Origin: an uncultured Oscillospiraceae bacterium
Lineage (GTDB): Bacteria; Bacillota; Clostridia; Oscillospirales; Acutalibacteraceae
Length of the DNA: 64,000 bases
Assembly (NCBI GenBank): GCA_900547105.1
Contig: URFL01000001.1
Coordinates: 1 to 64,000 of the forward strand
Direction of reading: 5' to 3'
The translations under genes were made by a program, and so were the position numbers. A model generated the notes under the pieces. The model saw nothing but the letters and a program-made list of their open reading frames with translations. It did not search any database and was not told the origin of the DNA. Positions 59,161 through 64,000 of this stretch are shown here, in pieces. Within the stretch, counting starts at the first letter, position 1. Every line of letters starts with the position of its first letter.

Positions 59161-62100
59161 ATGAAAAACCATTGGAAACAAGCGCTGGGCGCGGTGGCAA
59201 GTGTCGCTATGCTGGCGTCTATGCCGGGCGTGGCGACCGTCGGTTCCACAGCGGCCGAGTTCGCCTCGCCGGTGCGCAACATCGCCTATCGACGCGCCGC
59301 GTATGCTTCCGATAACATCGGCTTTGACCAAACGGCGCAGCTAGTCACCGATGGATTGTTTAGCGTGTACGGCGATCAGCGGGTGCGCAAAACGGCGCAG
59401 CACCCGGTGTCGGACAGCCCGGAAAACGAGCAGCTGGAGAATCTGTTTGATGGCAAGACCAGCACCAAGTACCTGACTTTTCATAACACCTGTTGGGTGC
59501 AGGTGCGGCTGCCGGACAGCAGCGCCGCCATCGGCGTTCGTTCGTATCTTGTTGCCAGCGCCAACGATTCGCAGGAGCGCGATCCCGAAAATTGGACGCT
59601 GCAAGGCTCAAACGACGGCGAAAATTGGACGGTGCTGGATACCCAAACCGGTATTCAATTCGCCGACCGCGAACAAACCAAGACCTTTACATTGAAAGAA
59701 ACCGCCGCCTATACCTACTACCGGCTGGACATCACCAAAATCCGCAACCCGGGTGCGACCAGCGCCGACGGACAGCCGCTGATGCAGCTCTCCCGCTGGG
59801 ATTTGCTGGATGCCGAGGGCCATACGGTGCTGCTGGATGCGGTCAAACCCACCGCGTTTGAAAGCGTGTGGAAAGCCGAAGCCACCGCCGGCAAAGAAGA
59901 ACAGTACGTGTATGTTGATCTCGGCGCCAAAAGCGAGATCCAGAGCTTTAAGCTGTACTGGTCAGACGACAATTTTGCCACCCGCTATGCGGTGCAGGTG
60001 TCGGACGACGAAAAAACATGGCGCGATGTGTATACCGAAGACAAGGGGAGCGGGGATGTCGAAAGCGTCACGCTGCCCAAAGCCGAACAGGCGTGCTATG
60101 TGCGCTTGCTGTGCAAGCAAAGCAACGGCGATGCCTATGCATTATCCGAATGGGAGGTTTATGGCATGAATGATCTGACCTATTCCGTAGGGGAGCTGCC
60201 GTCGCCGGAAGCGGACGGCACCCAATACCTGCGGGGAGGCAACTGGAAGCTGGAGCGTGCCTCCGAAGTGAGCGCCACCGGCGAACAGCTGTCCACGGCC
60301 GGATACACCGACGACAGCTGGCTGCCCGCCACCGTGCCCGGCACGGTACTGACATCCTATAAAAACGCCGGCGCGGTGCCGGATATGCGGGTGGCAGACA
60401 ACATTTTGCAAATTTCCGACAGCTATTTTACCGCCGATTTCTGGTATCGCGATGCGTTTGTGATCCCGAAAGAGCAGGAAGGCAAGCGCACCTGGCTGAA
60501 TTTCAACTCCATCAACTGGAAAGCGGATGTGTATTTTAACGGCGAAAAGCTGGGAGATATCCAAGGCGCCTTTATCCGCGGCAAATTTGATATCACCGCG
60601 CTTGCCAACTATGGCGGCGAAAACTATCTGGCGGTGTATATCCACAAAAACGACCACCCCGACAAAGTGGACTTGAAAAACAGCAAATACGCCGGCCACA
60701 ACGGCGGTGCCATTGTGCGGGATAACCCCACCATTGCCGCCAGCGTCGGTTGGGACTGGATCCCCACCATGCCGGGGCGCAACATCGGTATCTACGGCGA
60801 TGTGTTTGTGAATTATACCGACGATGTGCTGGTGGCGGATCCGCTGGTCACCACCAAGCTGAGCAACAACAATAAAACCGCCACGCTCACGGTGAAAGCG
60901 CTGTTGTCCAACGCCTCGAACAAAGAGGTGAACACCGTGGTGTCTGGTCGGATCCAGTCGCCGTCCGGCGACAAAACGGTGCTCTCGTTTGACTATCCGG
61001 TCACGCTGCCGGCGCACACCGTCAAGCAGGAGTATACGCTGGCCGAAGCGTTGGTGCTGCAGAATCCGGAACTGTGGTGGCCCAACACCTATGGTGACCA
61101 GCCGCTGTACACTATGACACTGACCGCGAGCGATAAGGCGAGCAGCACCGCTTCCGACGCGATGTCCTTCCGGTTCGGTGTGCGCGAGCTGACCTATGAT
61201 GACCACGACTATGTCCCCGCCGACGATTTGCAGGATGCCAAATATCCCAAATCTCAGGGCGGTCCGCTGGCGCTGTATTGCAACGGCGTGCACATCATCA
61301 TGCGCGGCGGCAACTGGGGCATGGATGATGCCAATCTGGCGGCGACCGATGCCGAATACGATGTCAAGGTGCGGATGCATGCCGAAGCCAACTTCACCAT
61401 GATCCGCAACTGGGTGGGCATGACCTCCAACCGCGCGTTCTACGATGCGTGCGACAAATACGGCATTCTGATCTGGAACGACTTCTGGCTGGCGAATCCC
61501 ATCGACCGGGAGCAAGGCTCACCGGACGAGGATTGCAACCCCGACGATAACGAGATGTTCCTTGCCAACGCGGTGGACAATGTCTATCGCATCCGGCGGC
61601 ACGCGGCGCTGGCGGTGTATTGTGGCCGCAACGAGGGTCCGCCGCCTACCGAGCTGAACAATGCACTGAAAAAACTGACCACCGAGCAGGACGGCAGCCG
61701 GTACTATTCGGCTTTTTCGGCGGACAACCACCTCACCGGTGAGGGCTTTGTTTACGCTGCCCAAACACCGTCATACTATTTTGAAGAAAATCTGGATCGC
61801 CAAAACGCCAAGATCATGCAGATCGAGCGCGGCTATCCGAACGTGCCGGCGTACGAAAGCGTTATGAAAATGCTGACCGACAAATACGCCTGGCCGATCA
61901 ACGATGTGTGGGGTATCCACGATTTCTGCGGTACCGACGGCGGCTACAGCGCCACCGATGCGGACGGCTATGTGGATAAGATGAACACCTGGTACGGCGC
62001 GAGCGACAACCTGCGCGACTTCACCCGCACCGCCCAAATGATGAACTACGAGGGCATGAAAGCGCTGTACGAGGGCATGTGTCACATTGGCCGCGAGGGC

Positions 62101-63819
62101 TTGCTGATGTGGATGAGCCAGTCGGCGTGGCCGTCGATGATCTGGCAGACCTATGACTATTATTACGACACCAACGGCGGCTACTTCGGACTGAAAAAAG
62201 GTACCGCGCCGCTCAGCGCTTACTGGCCGAACAGCGGCAACGACGATGCCGGCAGCATTTTCCTGCGCAACTATACCAAAGAGGATCGCACCGGCTTGCG
62301 GGTGGTGCTGGACATCTACGATCTGAACGGCGAGCGGGTGCACCATGCGGAAAAGACGATGGATGCCAAGCATGACACCAGTGTGGCAGCGCTGGATATC
62401 CCCGCGCTGGAGGATACCAGCAGCCTGCGGTTCCTGAAAACCGCGGTGTACGACGGCAGCGAGCAGATAGCGGACAACTTCTATTGGATGAACGCCGACG
62501 AATCGCAGGATTATCGCGAGCTGAATATGCTGCCGCGCATCCAGCTGACCAAAACCGTCAAACAGCTGGACAACATCGGCGACAACGCGCGGTATCAGGT
62601 GATCATCACCAACCCGACCGACACTCCGGCGCTGACGGTGCGGCTGAAAACGCTGGACGCGACGACCGGTGAGCAGATGCTGCCGGTGTATTACGATGAC
62701 AACTACATTTCGCTGATGCCGGGCGAATCGCAGACCATCACGCTGGAGATCGATAACCGCTTCAGCACCGGCACCCCGCAGTTCGAGCTGGAGGGTTGGA
62801 ATGTGGTGCCGACCGATCTGCCGGAAGGGCAGCTGATCTCCGAGCCGAAGATGTTCCTGCAATCCACGGTGAACAATCTGTATAGCGATGCGGCTTTGAA
62901 GAAGACGGCGGCGCCCGCCGATATCGGCACAAACGGCGCGTTTGTGCAGTCCTTCTCCAGCGGCAGCATGGCGAAGATCATCGGACTGCAGGAGAACGAC
63001 ATTATCACCAAATACAACGGCTACACCGTCACCGGATCGGTGGCACTGACCAGCCTGTATGCGCTGACCCCAGACAACGATCCGGTCACACTGAAGGTGT
63101 GGCGCGGTGACCGGTATATCCGTGTGGACTTTACCAAAAACACTGCCGAAAACCGGCTGTTCGCGGTGCCGAACCAGATCGAGGGCGAAGCGTTCTCGGA
63201 GGTGGACGGTGTGGAGATCCGCACCGAGGTATGCGGCGAGGGTGGACGCAATCTGTCCAACATCAGCAACGGCGATGTGGCGATTTATAAGAATGTTCTG
63301 TTCGCCGCCGCACCGCAAAAGGTGGTGTTCCGCGCTGCCACCGAGATCGAGGGGAACCCGGTGGTCACCATGCGGCTGGATAGCCGCACCGGCCCAGTAA
63401 TCGCCAGTGCGTCGATCACCAAAGGTCAGTGGCAGACCTACAACTCCTATGAAATCACGTTGACCGATGAGCAGAAAAAGCTGTTGACCGGTGTGCACGA
63501 TGTGTATCTCTCGTTCACCGGTTCGATGAACATCAACTGGTTCAGCTTTACCGCACCGGAAGCGACCGAAACCGTCTATACCGCCGCCGATCCGGAAGCG
63601 CCGGTCGGCACCCCGTTGCTGGGCAATCTGGATGGCGATCGCACCATCACGGCGGTGGATGCGCTGATGGCGCTGCAGGCGGCTGCCGGCAAGATCAAGC
63701 TGGATACGACACGCACCTTCGCGGCGGATGTGAACGGCGACAACGCCGTCACCGCAAGCGACGCGCTGCAGATTCTGCAAAACGCTACCAATAAGGTCAC
63801 TGATCTCCATACTTCCTGA
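59161..63819 (+). CDS. Secreted GH2 exo-beta-glucosaminidase-like enzyme with PDZ, CBM and dockerin modules
   Basis: A 1552-aa extracellular GH2 protein, closest in layout to exo-beta-D-glucosaminidases and beta-mannosidases. By approximate residue: signal peptide 1-31; two F5/8C-type (CBM32) modules 35-340; GH2 sugar-binding domain 360-560; Ig-like 560-680; TIM barrel 690-1040, with the probable acid/base Glu825 (CGRNEGPPP) and probable nucleophile Glu889 (IERGYPNVP), 64 residues apart; beta domains to 1250; a PDZ-like domain 1253-1323 (GSMAKIIGLQENDIITKYNG); a CBM6-type module 1334-1467; and a dockerin 1488-1549 with two fair calcium loops. The exact substrate (chitosan-type, mannan or another) cannot be fixed by eye. 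AAAGGAG supports the ATG. It is divergent from an AraC gene. Confidence 0.88.
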   Translation: MKNHWKQALGAVASVAMLASMPGVATVGSTAAEFASPVRNIAYRRAAYASDNIGFDQTAQLVTDGLFSVYGDQRVRKTAQHPVSDSPENEQLENLFDGKTSTKYLTFHNTCWVQVRLPDSSAAIGVRSYLVASANDSQERDPENWTLQGSNDGENWTVLDTQTGIQFADREQTKTFTLKETAAYTYYRLDITKIRNPGATSADGQPLMQLSRWDLLDAEGHTVLLDAVKPTAFESVWKAEATAGKEEQYVYVDLGAKSEIQSFKLYWSDDNFATRYAVQVSDDEKTWRDVYTEDKGSGDVESVTLPKAEQACYVRLLCKQSNGDAYALSEWEVYGMNDLTYSVGELPSPEADGTQYLRGGNWKLERASEVSATGEQLSTAGYTDDSWLPATVPGTVLTSYKNAGAVPDMRVADNILQISDSYFTADFWYRDAFVIPKEQEGKRTWLNFNSINWKADVYFNGEKLGDIQGAFIRGKFDITALANYGGENYLAVYIHKNDHPDKVDLKNSKYAGHNGGAIVRDNPTIAASVGWDWIPTMPGRNIGIYGDVFVNYTDDVLVADPLVTTKLSNNNKTATLTVKALLSNASNKEVNTVVSGRIQSPSGDKTVLSFDYPVTLPAHTVKQEYTLAEALVLQNPELWWPNTYGDQPLYTMTLTASDKASSTASDAMSFRFGVRELTYDDHDYVPADDLQDAKYPKSQGGPLALYCNGVHIIMRGGNWGMDDANLAATDAEYDVKVRMHAEANFTMIRNWVGMTSNRAFYDACDKYGILIWNDFWLANPIDREQGSPDEDCNPDDNEMFLANAVDNVYRIRRHAALAVYCGRNEGPPPTELNNALKKLTTEQDGSRYYSAFSADNHLTGEGFVYAAQTPSYYFEENLDRQNAKIMQIERGYPNVPAYESVMKMLTDKYAWPINDVWGIHDFCGTDGGYSATDADGYVDKMNTWYGASDNLRDFTRTAQMMNYEGMKALYEGMCHIGREGLLMWMSQSAWPSMIWQTYDYYYDTNGGYFGLKKGTAPLSAYWPNSGNDDAGSIFLRNYTKEDRTGLRVVLDIYDLNGERVHHAEKTMDAKHDTSVAALDIPALEDTSSLRFLKTAVYDGSEQIADNFYWMNADESQDYRELNMLPRIQLTKTVKQLDNIGDNARYQVIITNPTDTPALTVRLKTLDATTGEQMLPVYYDDNYISLMPGESQTITLEIDNRFSTGTPQFELEGWNVVPTDLPEGQLISEPKMFLQSTVNNLYSDAALKKTAAPADIGTNGAFVQSFSSGSMAKIIGLQENDIITKYNGYTVTGSVALTSLYALTPDNDPVTLKVWRGDRYIRVDFTKNTAENRLFAVPNQIEGEAFSEVDGVEIRTEVCGEGGRNLSNISNGDVAIYKNVLFAAAPQKVVFRAATEIEGNPVVTMRLDSRTGPVIASASITKGQWQTYNSYEITLTDEQKKLLTGVHDVYLSFTGSMNINWFSFTAPEATETVYTAADPEAPVGTPLLGNLDGDRTITAVDALMALQAAAGKIKLDTTRTFAADVNGDNAVTASDALQILQNATNKVTDLHTS

Positions 63820-63860
63820 CTCCCACTCCTGTGCATATTTCATCCAAAATCAGTGACAGG

Positions 63861-63896
63861 AAAAAGAGCGGCTCCACCTGGAGTCGCTCTTTTTTT
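63861..63896 (+). terminator. Terminator of the GH2 glucosaminidase gene
   Basis: The stem AAAAAGAGCG-CTCC / GGAG-CGCTCTTTTT, with one bulge in each arm, is followed by TTTTTTT, 42 bases after the stop. Confidence 0.9.
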
Positions 63897-63906
63897 GCGC
63901 AGTGAA

Positions 63907-63941
63907 AAAGCCGTATGCAAACTTGGTTTGCATACGGCTTT
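63907..63941 (-). terminator. Terminator of the minus-strand gene at the window end
   Basis: A 16-bp perfect stem (AAAGCCGTATGCAAAC / GTTTGCATACGGCTTT) with a TTG loop. On the minus strand it ends in TTTTTC, 19 bases after the stop of the partial gene. Confidence 0.8.
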
Positions 63942-63960
63942 GGGGAGTGCACAACAGTTA

Positions 63961-64000
63961 TTATTGCAGCGCGCGATCAATCAGCGTATAGCCCGGGTCG
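63961..64000 (-). CDS. 3' end of a minus-strand gene, product unknown
   Basis: Read on the minus strand, the last bases encode DPGYTLIDRALQ and a TAA stop at 63961-63963, followed by a good terminator. The 12 residues visible are too few to name a product. The reading frame choice rests on the stop-terminator spacing. Confidence 0.5.
   Translation of the reverse strand, partial: DPGYTLIDRALQ

Overview
The window reads as a GC-rich chromosome segment from a spore-forming, Gram-positive member of the Clostridia, most like the Oscillospirales (Ruminococcaceae or Acutalibacteraceae type). The reasons are: sporulation genes of the clostridial kind (gpr, spoIIP, a SipL-like DUF3794/LysM protein, spoIVA); a T-box upstream of pheS; an A-type RNase P RNA; Firmicute gene orders (rpsT/gpr/spoIIP, rplS-lepB-rbgA-rnhB-yraN, tig-clpP-clpX-lon-engB); large secreted glycosidases ending in type I dockerin modules; and dispersed palindromic intergenic repeats. 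No tRNA, rRNA 16S/23S/5S, CRISPR array, transposase or phage gene was seen.

Layout. 1-5.4 kb: DUF1836 gene, rpsT, then gpr-spoIIP and a small membrane protein, a Thr-rich lipoprotein and an AraC regulator. 5.5-10.9 kb: a 1777-aa GH28-like dockerin protein divergent from that AraC gene. 11-15.4 kb: T-box, pheST, ireB and a small conserved gene. 15.5-17 kb: SipL-like spore protein. 17-22.2 kb (minus strand): an AraC-cobO pair, then a 1117-aa protein of tandem carbohydrate-binding-like modules followed by a 50-aa peptide gene. 22.4-27.6 kb: a GH2 beta-galactosidase-like dockerin protein with a LamG insertion. 27.6-28.4 kb: repeat cluster. 28.4-31.3 kb: spoIVA with M23 and M50 peptidase genes. 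31.3-33.3 kb: ECF sigma factor coupled to a membrane-anchored serpin. 33.5-36 kb: a radical SAM/DUF2344 pair. 36-50.6 kb: housekeeping (rplS, lepB, rbgA, rnhB, yraN, dipeptidase, thrC, phosphoesterase, tig, clpP, clpX, lon, engB, lysA). 50.7-51.1 kb: rnpB. 51.1-58.2 kb: an oxidoreductase, an ABC-DUF1854-ABC exporter operon and a DUF4085 gene. 58.2-63.8 kb: AraC divergent from a GH2 exo-glucosaminidase-like dockerin protein. The last 40 bases are the 3' end of a minus-strand gene.

How the genes work together. Three glycan-degrading units share one design: an AraC regulator transcribed away from a very large secreted glycosidase that ends in a dockerin. No cohesin, scaffoldin, transporter or susCD-like gene lies in the window, so the enzymes would have to dock onto a scaffold encoded elsewhere. 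The sporulation genes fall into two parts of one programme: SpoIVA and SipL are known coat-basement partners in Clostridioides difficile, SpoIIP acts in engulfment, GPR acts in germination, and the M23/M50 pair resembles membrane proteolysis modules of the SpoIVF type. Candidate sigma-G (gpr) and sigma-E (spoIVA) promoters can be read directly. The long central run is a protein quality-control and translation block.

The parts least explained by standard annotation are the sigma factor-serpin pair, the ABC-DUF1854-ABC operon whose exporters carry N-terminal domains and zinc ribbons, the 50-aa peptide gene, the PDZ-containing dockerin enzyme, and the mosaic palindromic repeats.
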